In this document: one piece after another, positions 25,984 to 33,145 of the stretch
Position numbering within the stretch: the first letter of the stretch is position 1
Layout of the letters: each line of letters begins with the position of its first letter
Origin: Pseudomonas sp. Seg1
GTDB taxonomy: Bacteria; Pseudomonadota; Gammaproteobacteria; Pseudomonadales; Pseudomonadaceae
Length of the DNA: 64,000 nucleotides
Direction of reading: 5' to 3'
Assembly: GCF_018326005.1 (NCBI RefSeq)
Contig: NZ_AP021903.1
Coordinates: 2,048,001-2,112,000 of the forward strand
Made by a program: the position numbers and the translations under genes
Notes under the pieces: generated by a model
Told to the model about the DNA's origin: nothing
What the model saw: the letters and a program-made list of their open reading frames with translations, nothing else
Databases searched by the model: none

Positions 25984-26673
25984 TTAACCCAAATGTTCCT
26001 GATCCTGGATGATCGCGTTGTCCAGGGTTTCCAGCAGGGCTTTGCGCACTTTCAGCTTGGTGTTTTTGTGCGCAGTCATGTTGATCTTTTTCAACTGACG
26101 CGCAGCAGCGAGGGCGGCGCCTTGCAGTTCCTCGGCGGCAACTACTTTGTCGAGGAAGCCAGCATCCACAGCACTTTGCGGATCGAACATCTCGCCATTG
26201 ATCACCGAGCGGTGAAACGCCGAGCGACGCAGGCGATCACGGGCCAGCTCGATACCGGCATGGTGCATGGTCATACCGATCTGCACTTCGTTCAGACCAA
26301 TGCTGAACGGGCCATCGACACCGATGCGGTAATCGGCGGACAACAGAATAAAGGCACCTTTGGCCACGGCGTGCCCCGGGCACGCAACAATCACCGGGAA
26401 GGGGTGAGAGAGTAAGCGACGAGCCAGCGTCGAACCGGCGGTCACCAGCGACACCGCTTCTTTAGGCCCGGCAGTCATGACTTTCAGGTCGTACCCGCCA
26501 GACAGAATCCCAGGCTGGCCGGTAATGATCACGATGGCACGATCAGCAACCGCCTGATCCAGCGCCGCGTTGAACGCCGCAATCACGTCCGGGGAAATGG
26601 CATTGACCTTGCCGTTACTCAGGGTCAGGGTCGCGATACCGTCTTCGAGGTGGTAGGCAATCAACTCACTCAT
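25984..26673 (-). CDS. Crotonase / enoyl-CoA hydratase-isomerase family protein
   Basis: A 229-residue crotonase-fold protein. The oxyanion segments are GQPGILSGGYDLKV and CPGHAVAKGAFILLSADYRIG. The Glu residues of true enoyl-CoA hydratases are not obvious: the second segment continues GLNEVQIGMTMHHAG, so an isomerase, thioesterase or other crotonase activity is equally likely. Monocistronic with its own terminator. Confidence 0.85.
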   Translation of the reverse strand: MSELIAYHLEDGIATLTLSNGKVNAISPDVIAAFNAALDQAVADRAIVIITGQPGILSGGYDLKVMTAGPKEAVSLVTAGSTLARRLLSHPFPVIVACPGHAVAKGAFILLSADYRIGVDGPFSIGLNEVQIGMTMHHAGIELARDRLRRSAFHRSVINGEMFDPQSAVDAGFLDKVVAAEELQGAALAAARQLKKINMTAHKNTKLKVRKALLETLDNAIIQDQEHLG

Positions 26674-26902
26674 GACGCTATTCCTTGTAAGAAAGATGGG
26701 CAGACGTTACCCACCACCGCAGGCCAGGTAAAGCGCCGTGACTGACCCGCCGGTCACCGATTACCGGCTCAACCGGCGTACCGCGCCGTTCTGCTTCTAT
26801 ATAGAAGGGCCATGCCCACCGAAGATTGGCCGGTTTGCCATGACTCATCGGCGGGGCAAAACGACTTTTTCTCTTAACCGCATGAAAATTCTGAAAAAAA
26901 GT

Positions 26903-26931
26903 TTGCCATCGGAAAAGCTTTCGACTACATT
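26903..26931 (+). promoter_or_regulatory. Sigma-70 promoter of tRNA-Ser
   Basis: TTGCCA at 26903-26908, a 17-base spacer, and TACATT at 26926-26931, followed by the GC-rich discriminator AGCGCGCC typical of stringently controlled stable-RNA promoters. The tRNA begins 39 bases after the -10 box. Upstream, 26674-26902 shows no gene. Confidence 0.7.
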
Positions 26932-26969
26932 AGCGCGCCTCGACAGACAGAACATGTTTGAAGAGATAC

Positions 26970-27059
26970 GGTGAAGTGTCCGAGTGGCTTAAGGAGCACG
27001 CCTGGAAAGTGTGTATACAGGAAACTGTATCGAGAGTTCGAATCTCTCCTTCACCGCCA
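26970..27059 (+). tRNA. tRNA-Ser(GGA)
   Basis: A 90-nt class II tRNA with encoded CCA. Acceptor arm GGTGAAG pairs with CTTCACC; the anticodon stem CACGC/GTGTG encloses the loop CTGGAAA with anticodon GGA, which reads UCC and UCU. The long variable arm (TATACAGGAAACTGTAT) confirms serine, and the T loop GTTCGAATC is normal. Confidence 0.97.
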
Positions 27060-27070
27060 TATTCAGTACA

Positions 27071-27106
27071 CAAAACCCCTGATTTCGAAAGAAGTCAGGG
27101 GTTTTG
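27071..27106 (+). terminator. Terminator of tRNA-Ser
   Basis: Arms CAAAACCCCTGA and TCAGGGGTTTTG, 12 bp each, beginning 12 bases after the CCA end. Confidence 0.85.
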
Positions 27107-27209
27107 TGGTTTCTGGCGTCTGGATTTTATCGGACGCGCCGCCGAAGTCCGCCTCACCTTTGGCAGGGATTACAATTGCGCATTTATTTACCAGTAAAAG
27201 GACGATTTC

Positions 27210-27530
27210 ATGATCATTTCCACCACTCACGCCATTGAAGGCCGTCAGATCACTGCATATCTGGACATTGTCAGCGCCGAGTCGGTGCAGGGCGTCAATG
27301 TGATCCGTGACATGTTCGCTGGCATGCGCGATTTTTTTGGTGGTCGTTCGCAGACGCTGGAAAGGGCTTTGAAGGAGGCGCGGATTCAGGCGACTGAAGA
27401 AATCAAGGAGCGGGCGCGTGCTCTGCAAGCCGATGCGGTGGTCGGGGTGGACTTTGAGATCAGCATGCCTGGCGGTAAGGGTGGGATGGTTGTGGTGTTC
27501 GCAACCGGTACCGCAGTGAAGTTGCGCTGA
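27210..27530 (+). CDS. YbjQ family protein (UPF0145)
   Basis: A 106-residue YbjQ/DUF74 protein, thought to form a pentameric ring and sometimes called heavy-metal-binding without firm proof. Typical segments are MIISTTHAIEGRQI at the start, the glycine-rich linker MRDFFGGRSQTLE, the helix EARIQATEEIKERA and the strand DAVVGVDFEI. An AAAGGACG ribosome site precedes ATG 27210. Stand-alone. Confidence 0.92.
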   Translation: MIISTTHAIEGRQITAYLDIVSAESVQGVNVIRDMFAGMRDFFGGRSQTLERALKEARIQATEEIKERARALQADAVVGVDFEISMPGGKGGMVVVFATGTAVKLR

Positions 27531-27743
27531 ATTTTGATCCCAGGCCATGTGAGCCCATCCAGGTCGATGGCGACAAGGTGGGGCGTATCGGAGGGGTGAT
27601 TCGGTGTAGGCCATTCGTCGGGCATCAGTTCATCTGAATAACAAGTCCAGGAATGACCGGCTAGTCTCAAAAGTCTGGGAGGTCGATATTTTTTCAGGCA
27701 AAAGCGCTTTGCCGGTGTCGACCCGATTTGAAGGGGCGAAGGT

Positions 27744-27932
27744 ATGACTGATCCATATATCGAAGATGATGGCGCTGAATTTTCCTTCAACAACTGCGTA
27801 CGGTGCGGCCAGACCGAGTATCAGTCTGGTTTTGGCGAGGACCCGGTGCAGACCGGCAAGATCAAGTCCATGGCACCGAAAGGGCCGAAGGCGAAATTTC
27901 TACCCAAGGTCGCGACCCGCGCCCGCAAATAA
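27744..27932 (+). CDS. Small hypothetical protein
   Basis: A 62-residue protein that begins acidic (MTDPYIEDDGAEFSFNNCVRCG) and ends basic (KGPKAKFLPKVATRARK). It has one Cys-x2-Cys, not enough for a zinc finger alone. A GAAGGGGCGAAGGT ribosome region precedes the ATG and an intrinsic terminator follows the stop by about 15 bases, which supports a real gene. Function unknown. Confidence 0.65.
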   Translation: MTDPYIEDDGAEFSFNNCVRCGQTEYQSGFGEDPVQTGKIKSMAPKGPKAKFLPKVATRARK

Positions 27933-27943
27933 TCCGGCTGCTA

Positions 27944-27971
27944 ACAACCCCGTCACCGAACGGGGTTTTTT
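27944..27971 (+). terminator. Intrinsic terminator
   Basis: AACCCCG/CGGGGTT stem with an eight-base loop, followed by six T. Confidence 0.85.
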
Positions 27972-28080
27972 ACGTGTGGCAAACGATCTAGGAAATGTCC
28001 TACGTGGCTTTTTAGGTTTTCACAAACTTTTCACGTTCGTCAAAGTAGGGTGAAGCCATCCGTTAGAAAGCAAGTCTCCA

Positions 28081-28107
28081 GCCCGTCTCCCCAGCGGGCT
28101 TTTTTTT
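28081..28107 (+). terminator. Second, orphan intrinsic terminator
   Basis: GCCCG/CGGGC stem with eight T at 28100-28107. It lies 110 bases after the previous terminator with no gene between. Either it is a backup or it ends a short unannotated RNA from about 28000-28107. The rest of the 315-bp gap 27933-28247 holds only the promoter region of the next gene. Confidence 0.75.
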
Positions 28108-28247
28108 GCCTGTCATAAAACCTTTTCCAGAATCGCTGTCCAATCGGCGCCGAGTGCGCGCAGCGCTCCGATTTCGTCTGGACTTTTGCGCTCCGAAGAC
28201 ATTAAATCCCGGCCCTTTTTGTCATCCCAATTTTTGAGGTTTCCGTC

Positions 28248-28619
28248 ATGCGTTTAACACTGCCTGCTTTGGTTCTGGGGCTTTTCGTTGCTCAAGGTGC
28301 GATGGCTGCTGGTGACGGCACCGCGGCGCTGGGCGGTGGTCTGGGTGGCGCGCTGGGTAACGTTGTCGGCCAGAAAATGGGCGGCAGCACCGGTGCCGCG
28401 ATTGGCGCTGGCGTTGCGGGCGCAGCGGGTAGTGCGATGGCGGCGCGTAAAGGCAGTCGCACCAAAGCAGCCATCGGCGGCGGTGTCGGTGCAGCTGGCG
28501 GTTCGGTAATCGGCAACAGCCTCGGCGGCAGGACCGGCGCGACCATTGGTGCCGGCCTGGGCGGCGCGGCGGGCGGTGCGGTAGGCAGCAACCTGTCGAA
28601 AGGTCACAAGCGTCACTGA
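28248..28619 (+). CDS. Secreted glycine-zipper protein, first of a tandem pair
   Basis: A 123-residue exported protein. The signal peptide is MRLTLPALVLGLFVAQGAMA, cleaved after Ala-Met-Ala. The mature part is almost wholly Gly/Ala repeats with the G-x3-G spacing of glycine zippers in three blocks (GGGLGGALGNVVGQKMGG, KAAIGGGVGAAGGSVIGNSL and GATIGAGLGGAAGGAVG), ending basic in KGHKRH. Such proteins can pack into or across membranes. Function unknown. TGAGG lies about 8 bases before the ATG. It has its own terminator. Confidence 0.85.
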   Translation: MRLTLPALVLGLFVAQGAMAAGDGTAALGGGLGGALGNVVGQKMGGSTGAAIGAGVAGAAGSAMAARKGSRTKAAIGGGVGAAGGSVIGNSLGGRTGATIGAGLGGAAGGAVGSNLSKGHKRH

Positions 28620-28636
28620 TCCAAAACGCTTGTCAG

Positions 28637-28665
28637 AAAAAGCCCGGCTCAATGCCGGGCTTTTT
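28637..28665 (+). terminator. Intrinsic terminator
   Basis: AAAAAGCCCGGC/GCCGGGCTTTTT with a five-base loop. Confidence 0.9.
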
Positions 28666-28756
28666 CATGGCTGAACGTTTTTCCCGCCGAAGTCTCCAAT
28701 CTCACATAGGCCCTTGTGTGGGCGAACTGTCCCGATTCGGGAACTGTGAGGTTCAT

Positions 28757-29179
28757 ATGCGTTTGTCATTATCTGCACTGTTTTTCGGATTGCTGGTGGC
28801 TCAGGGCGCGATGGCCGCCGGTGATGGTTCGGCAGCCGTTGGTGGAGGGCTGGGTGGCGTGCTGGGCAATGTCGTCGGCGGACAACTCGGTGGTAGCACC
28901 GGTGCGGCGGTCGGCGCCGGTGTAGGTGGCGCGGCTGGCGGTGCCGTCGGGGCGAATAAACGCAATCGCACCGAGGCCGCCATTGGTGGCGGCCTCGGTG
29001 CGGCGGGCGGTTCAGTGATCGGCAACAGTCTTGGCGGCTCAACCGGATCGGCTGTCGGTGCAGGATTGGGAGGCGCGGCGGGTGGTGCGGTCGGCAACAA
29101 CCTGGGCGACGATGGCGGGAAGTCTCATTCCGGTGGTGGTCACAAGCATAAGAACAAACATAAGAACCGCCATCGTTGA
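28757..29179 (+). CDS. Secreted glycine-zipper protein, second of a tandem pair
   Basis: A 140-residue paralogue of the preceding gene, with a signal peptide (MRLSLSALFFGLLVAQGAMA) that differs at only a few residues and the same block order of glycine zippers. The first block here is GGQLGGSTGAAVGAGVGGAA, followed by NKRNRTEAAIGGGLGAAGGS. It has a longer His/Lys-rich tail (SGGGHKHKNKHKNRHR), which could bind metals or nucleic acid. The start ATG 28757 has TGAGGTTC upstream. Tandem duplication followed by divergence is the likely origin. Confidence 0.85.
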   Translation: MRLSLSALFFGLLVAQGAMAAGDGSAAVGGGLGGVLGNVVGGQLGGSTGAAVGAGVGGAAGGAVGANKRNRTEAAIGGGLGAAGGSVIGNSLGGSTGSAVGAGLGGAAGGAVGNNLGDDGGKSHSGGGHKHKNKHKNRHR

Positions 29180-29192
29180 TGGATGGTTAAAC

Positions 29193-29220
29193 AAAAACCC
29201 GGTCGTGAGCCGGGTTTTTC
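29193..29220 (+). terminator. Intrinsic terminator
   Basis: AAAAACCCGG/CCGGGTTTTT with a seven-base loop. Confidence 0.9.
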
Positions 29221-29296
29221 GTTTCTGCAGTAGGGGGGAACGATTGGCTGTTGGGCTTTTCGAAAGTGATACACACCCCGAATTATGAGGTTTGCC

Positions 29297-29464
29297 ATGA
29301 CTCCCGAAACCGAAGGCAAGGAAGAAAAAGGCCCGAGTGGGCTGCCGTTTATCAATGATCCGGGGAATGAGGATCCGGGGTCGCTGATGGATGACGCGAC
29401 GGTGCCGTTGAACGATGCTGATGAGGCGGATATGGAAGACGAAGATGATGAAGATGAGCAGTGA
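29297..29464 (+). CDS. Small acidic conserved protein
   Basis: A 55-residue protein from ATG 29297 to TGA 29464, beginning MTPETEGKEEKGPSG and ending in a run of Asp and Glu (EDEDDEDEQ). TGAGG lies about 8 bases upstream of the start. The central LPFINDPGNEDPGSLMDD is less simple than the tail and looks conserved-protein-like; I recall similar short proteins in pseudomonads being labelled serine kinase/phosphatase, a name that nothing in this sequence supports. Function unknown. Confidence 0.65.
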   Translation: MTPETEGKEEKGPSGLPFINDPGNEDPGSLMDDATVPLNDADEADMEDEDDEDEQ

Positions 29465-29662
29465 CCGAATTCCCGATGGCTTCTAAATGCCGATGGCGTA
29501 AAGTTTGAATCTTCAGGGCCTGTGGTTGTGCAGGCCCTCATCGCCGCAGAGAACATTGCCCGTTGCTCAATGTCCATTGCGCTCGTTATGCTGCTGAACC
29601 CTTTAATCAGATCCGCGCAGCGGCGCCAGTCGTCGCCCGGGATGTCTTTGAAAACGGATCCG

Positions 29663-30361
29663 ATGATGAATGCACCGCTGAAGGCGTTCGGCCCGATCAA
29701 GGCCGTGATTTTCGATATGGACGGGTTGCTGCTGGACACCGAGGGCATTTACACCGAGGTTACCTCGCTGATTGCCGGGCGCTACGGGCGTACCTTCGAC
29801 TGGAGCATCAAGCAGAACATCATTGGCCGTGGGGCCAACGATCTGGCGAATTATGTTGTGCAGGCGCTGGATTTGCCGATCACTGCCGAAGAGTTTCTGG
29901 TGATTCGCGAGCCGCTGATGCGCGAGCGTTTCCCCACTGCACAAGCGATGCCCGGGGCGGAAGAGCTGATTCGCCACCTCAAGGCGCACAACATTCCGAT
30001 CGCAGTGGGCACCAGTTCGTCGCGGCAGTCGTTCGGCCAGAAAACCACGTTGCACCGTGACTGGTTTTCGCTGTTCGATTTCATCGTTACGGCAGACGAT
30101 CCGGAAGTCGGCGCAGCCAAGCCGGCGCCGGATATTTTCCTGACCGCCGCCCGCCGTCTGGGTGTCGCGCCCGAGGATTGTCTGGTGTTCGAGGATTCGC
30201 CGTTTGGCGTCACTGCAGCGAAAGCGGCAGGCATGACCGCCATCGCCATTCCCGACGCCGCCATGGCCGATGAAAAATACGCACACGCCGACGGGATTCT
30301 TCGGTCGTTGAAAGGGTTTGTCCCGAGCGCCTGTGGCTTGCCAGCGCTGGAATGGGCCTGA
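29663..30361 (+). CDS. HAD-superfamily phosphatase (beta-PGM/GPP-like)
   Basis: A roughly 232-residue HAD hydrolase with a C1 helical cap. Motif I is FDMDGLLLDTE, motif II VGTSSSRQ, motif III Lys in AAKPAPDIF and motif IV VFEDSPFG. It resembles the HDHD1/GPP group that act on small sugar or polyol phosphates or pseudouridine-5-phosphate; substrate unknown. The frame is open from 29522, with further ATGs at 29642, 29663 and 29666; MNAPLKAFGPIKAV is where family similarity starts, so 29663 is a compromise. Confidence 0.88.
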   Translation: MMNAPLKAFGPIKAVIFDMDGLLLDTEGIYTEVTSLIAGRYGRTFDWSIKQNIIGRGANDLANYVVQALDLPITAEEFLVIREPLMRERFPTAQAMPGAEELIRHLKAHNIPIAVGTSSSRQSFGQKTTLHRDWFSLFDFIVTADDPEVGAAKPAPDIFLTAARRLGVAPEDCLVFEDSPFGVTAAKAAGMTAIAIPDAAMADEKYAHADGILRSLKGFVPSACGLPALEWA

Positions 30362-30371
30362 ACGCAGCATG

Positions 30372-30415
30372 AAAAAACGCCGCCCCTCTGTTGAAAGAGG
30401 GGCGGCGTTTTTCTT
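30372..30415. terminator. Bidirectional intrinsic terminator
   Basis: Long stem AAAACGCCGCCCCTC / GAGGGGCGGCGTTTT with flanking A- and T-runs, serving both the HAD gene and the convergent SDR gene. Confidence 0.92.
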
Positions 30416-30432
30416 AAAGACGAATCAGAGGA

Positions 30433-31179
30433 TCAGGCGCCGAAACCACCGTCAATGGTCAGGCTTGCACCGGTGATGTAACCCGCTTCCGGCCCCACCA
30501 GATAAGCGACGAAACCGGCGATTTCATCGGCTGTACCGTAGCGACCCACCGCCATCAGCGGAATAAGGCTTTCGGCGAAGTCACCGTGCGCCGGGTTCAT
30601 GTCGGTGTCGACCGGGCCGGGTTGCACGTTGTTGATGGTGATGCCACGTGGGCCGAGATCCCGCGCCAGACCTTTGGTCAAACCCACCAGAGCCGATTTG
30701 CTCATTGCATAGACACCGCCGCCGCCGAAGGGCATGCGGTCAGCATTGGTGCTGCCAATGTTGACGATGCGCGAGCCTTCGCCCATGTGTTTGGCGGCTT
30801 CCTGCGAAGCGATGAACACGCTGCGTACGTTGATCGCCAAGGTCTGATCAAAATCTTCCAGCTTGAAATCTTCCAGCGGAGCGATAGCCAGCACCCCGGC
30901 GTTGTTGACCAGAATGTCGAGGCGGTCAAAGGCTTCGACGGTGGCGCTGACCGCATGGCGAATGGCTGCGGCGTCAGCACTGTCAGCCTTGATCGCCAGG
31001 GCCTTGCCGCCGTTGGCAGTGATGCTGTTTTGCAACTCTTCAGCCTTGGCGGTTGAGCTGACGTAGGTGAAGGCAACAGCAGCGCCTTCAGCGGCCAGAC
31101 GTTTGACGATGGCAGCGCCGATGCCGCGGGAACCGCCTTGAATCAGAGCGACTTTGCCGCTGAGGTGTTGAGTGGTCAT
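30433..31179 (-). CDS. Short-chain dehydrogenase/reductase
   Basis: A 248-residue classical SDR related to FabG-type 3-oxoacyl reductases. The cofactor loop is GGSRGIGAAI near residue 16, NNAG follows at about 91, and the catalytic Ser/Tyr/Lys are in GSTNADRMPFGGGGVYAMSKSA (Tyr-x3-Lys). The C-terminus ends in TGASLTIDGGFG as usual. Its substrate is unknown. Divergent from the LysR gene at 31306, which probably controls it. Confidence 0.9.
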   Translation of the reverse strand: MTTQHLSGKVALIQGGSRGIGAAIVKRLAAEGAAVAFTYVSSTAKAEELQNSITANGGKALAIKADSADAAAIRHAVSATVEAFDRLDILVNNAGVLAIAPLEDFKLEDFDQTLAINVRSVFIASQEAAKHMGEGSRIVNIGSTNADRMPFGGGGVYAMSKSALVGLTKGLARDLGPRGITINNVQPGPVDTDMNPAHGDFAESLIPLMAVGRYGTADEIAGFVAYLVGPEAGYITGASLTIDGGFGA

Positions 31180-31305
31180 GTTCGATCTCCAGATGTTTCA
31201 AGGCGGGGTGCCTTGTTGTTGGAGCCGAGTATCGGCCGCGCATCGACAACCGTGTAGACCCTGATTGCTATAGTCTGTGTAAACCAGAAGTTTATAGTGG
31301 CGATC

Positions 31306-32229
31306 ATGGAAACCTTCAGCAGTATCGAATGCTTCGTGCGTAGCGCCGAAGTCGGCAGCTTTGCCGAGGCCGCTCGACGCTTGAGTCTGACGCCGGCAGC
31401 CGTCGGTAAAAGCGTGGCGAAACTGGAAGCGCGCCTCGGCGTGAGGCTGTTCCAGCGTAGCACTCGTCGACTGACCCTGACGGAAGCGGGGCAGTTGTTC
31501 TTGGGTGAAGTCAGCGCCAGCCTCACCACGATCCAGAACGCCGTGGCCAATCTGGCCAGCGCCGAGGGGCAGCCGACAGGCACCTTGAAAGTCAGCATGG
31601 GCACGGTGTTCGGCCGTCTCTATATCGTGCCGCTGCTCGGCGAGTTCCTGCGACGCTTCCCAGCGATCAACCCGGACTGGAACTTCGATAACCGCCAGGT
31701 TGATCTGATCGGCCAGGGCTTCGATGCCGCCATCGGTGGTGGCTTCGAATTGCCCCAAGGCGTGGTTGCGCGGCGATTGACGCCTGCGCATCGGGTCTTG
31801 GCCGCGTCGAAGGATTACTTGAAGGCCAACACACCCATCACAGAGCCGGACGATCTCAAGCAGCACGACGGGATTCTGATCCGCTCACCGCAAACCGGTC
31901 GTGTACGTTCATGGCAGCTGACGCATCGCAGCCAACAGCACAGCCCGCTGACCCTGCGGGCGCGAATGACCATGAGCGATTCCGAGGCGGCGTGTGCAAC
32001 GGCGGCACAAGGGTTGGGCATTGCGCTGGTGAGCATGCCGTTCGCGGTGGGGTATCTGGAGGCGGGAACATTGCAGCGGGTGTTGCCGGACTGGTTTGTC
32101 GATGACGGCAACATTTCGATCTACTACGCCGAGCACAAATTGTTGCCGGGCAAGACTCGGGCTTTTGTGGATTTTGTGATTGAACAGTTTGCGCAGCAGG
32201 GGTTGGCTCAGCGGTTCAGTGCTATCTGA
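31306..32229 (+). CDS. LysR-family transcriptional regulator
   Basis: A 307-residue LysR regulator: N-terminal winged helix-turn-helix (ECFVRSAEVGSFAEAARRL, TPAAVGKSVAKLEARLG) and a C-terminal periplasmic-binding-like effector domain. ATG 31306 is chosen over the GTG three codons earlier because METFSSIECFVR is the usual beginning in this subgroup. The 126-bp gap to the divergent SDR gene contains the shared promoter region, consistent with LysR regulators controlling a divergent target and themselves. Confidence 0.9.
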   Translation: METFSSIECFVRSAEVGSFAEAARRLSLTPAAVGKSVAKLEARLGVRLFQRSTRRLTLTEAGQLFLGEVSASLTTIQNAVANLASAEGQPTGTLKVSMGTVFGRLYIVPLLGEFLRRFPAINPDWNFDNRQVDLIGQGFDAAIGGGFELPQGVVARRLTPAHRVLAASKDYLKANTPITEPDDLKQHDGILIRSPQTGRVRSWQLTHRSQQHSPLTLRARMTMSDSEAACATAAQGLGIALVSMPFAVGYLEAGTLQRVLPDWFVDDGNISIYYAEHKLLPGKTRAFVDFVIEQFAQQGLAQRFSAI

Positions 32230-32255
32230 TTTTTGGCTTGGGACTGAGGCTCGGC

Positions 32256-32348
32256 CATCGCGGGCAAGCCACGCTCCCACAGGTCTCGCGTCGCATACAA
32301 AATATGTGGGCAACTCATAACCTGTGCGAGCGTGGCTTGCCCGCGATG
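32256..32348. repeat. Inverted REP pair, GAGCGTGGCTTGCCCGCGATG family
   Basis: Units 32256-32283 and 32321-32348 face each other between the convergent LysR and racemase genes. Confidence 0.85.
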
Positions 32349-32362
32349 AACGATCACGCGGT

Positions 32363-33091
32363 CTAACGGGCAAACCGACCCGGCCAGCCAATGATGTTCT
32401 TCGGCCGCGGCGTCGCATAAGTCCGCACCTTGGACGTCGACAACCCCAGGCGCACCAGCGATTCCGCAATGGTCACCGCGGCCGTCACCCCGTCCACTAC
32501 CGGTACCCCGGTGCGCCGGCGAATCTGCTCATCCAGCCCGGCCATTCCGCCGCAACCCAGGCATATCACTTCGGCCTTGTCCTGCGTCACCGCCAACTCC
32601 GCCTGATGCACGATGGCTTCCAGTGCGCGGTGCGGTTCATGTTCCAGTTCAAGAACCGCAAGGCCACTGGCCCGCACCGAAGCGCAACGATCCCACAGAC
32701 CGGACAACTTCAGACGATCCTCGATCAGCGGCACCGTGCGATCCAGCGTGGTGACCACCGAGTATGCGTGGCCAAGAAACATCGCCGTACTCGCCGCCGC
32801 ATCGGTAATGTCCACCACCGGTACGTTGAGCAGTTCCTGCAAACCTTCGCGACCATGTTCGCCATAACCGGCCTGGATCACCGCATCGAACGGCTGATCG
32901 TAAGACATCACCCGATCCATCACCGCGATGGCGGCCAGATAGCTTTCGAAATTGCCTTCAATCGAATCAGCCCCGAAGTGCGGCGTCAGACCGACGATTT
33001 CCGTACCGGGTGAGGCGACGGCCTGCGCCGAGCGAGCGATGGCCTGAGTGATGGATTCGGTGGTGTTGACGTTGACCACGAGAATTCGCAT
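32363..33091 (-). CDS. Asp/Glu/hydantoin racemase superfamily enzyme with one catalytic Cys missing
   Basis: A 242-residue cytoplasmic enzyme. Hydantoin and allantoin racemases use two cysteines; the second is present as Cys180 (VICLGCGGMAG), but the first, normally in a segment like ACFGDPG, is Gly75 here (AGYGEHG). A Gly at this place with a single Cys is the arrangement of arylmalonate decarboxylase, so the reaction may be decarboxylation or one-sided proton transfer rather than racemisation. It follows the NCS1 transporter by 54 bases in one operon, so the substrate is likely a hydantoin, allantoin or pyrimidine-like compound brought in by that transporter. Confidence 0.85.
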   Translation of the reverse strand: MRILVVNVNTTESITQAIARSAQAVASPGTEIVGLTPHFGADSIEGNFESYLAAIAVMDRVMSYDQPFDAVIQAGYGEHGREGLQELLNVPVVDITDAAASTAMFLGHAYSVVTTLDRTVPLIEDRLKLSGLWDRCASVRASGLAVLELEHEPHRALEAIVHQAELAVTQDKAEVICLGCGGMAGLDEQIRRRTGVPVVDGVTAAVTIAESLVRLGLSTSKVRTYATPRPKNIIGWPGRFAR

Positions 33092-33145
33092 GGGAAGTCC
33101 TTATAGCGGGCAGTTCTGCGGCCCGAAGTCCGGGCCGCGAAGAAG

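Noticed and set aside
28248..29179. Gly-rich repeats as a PE_PGRS- or antifreeze-like protein
   Set aside because: Signal peptides and G-x3-G spacing fit glycine-zipper envelope proteins; there is no support for the other classes.
32363..33091. Plain hydantoin racemase call
   Set aside because: The first of two catalytic Cys residues is Gly, so the standard activity name cannot be supported.
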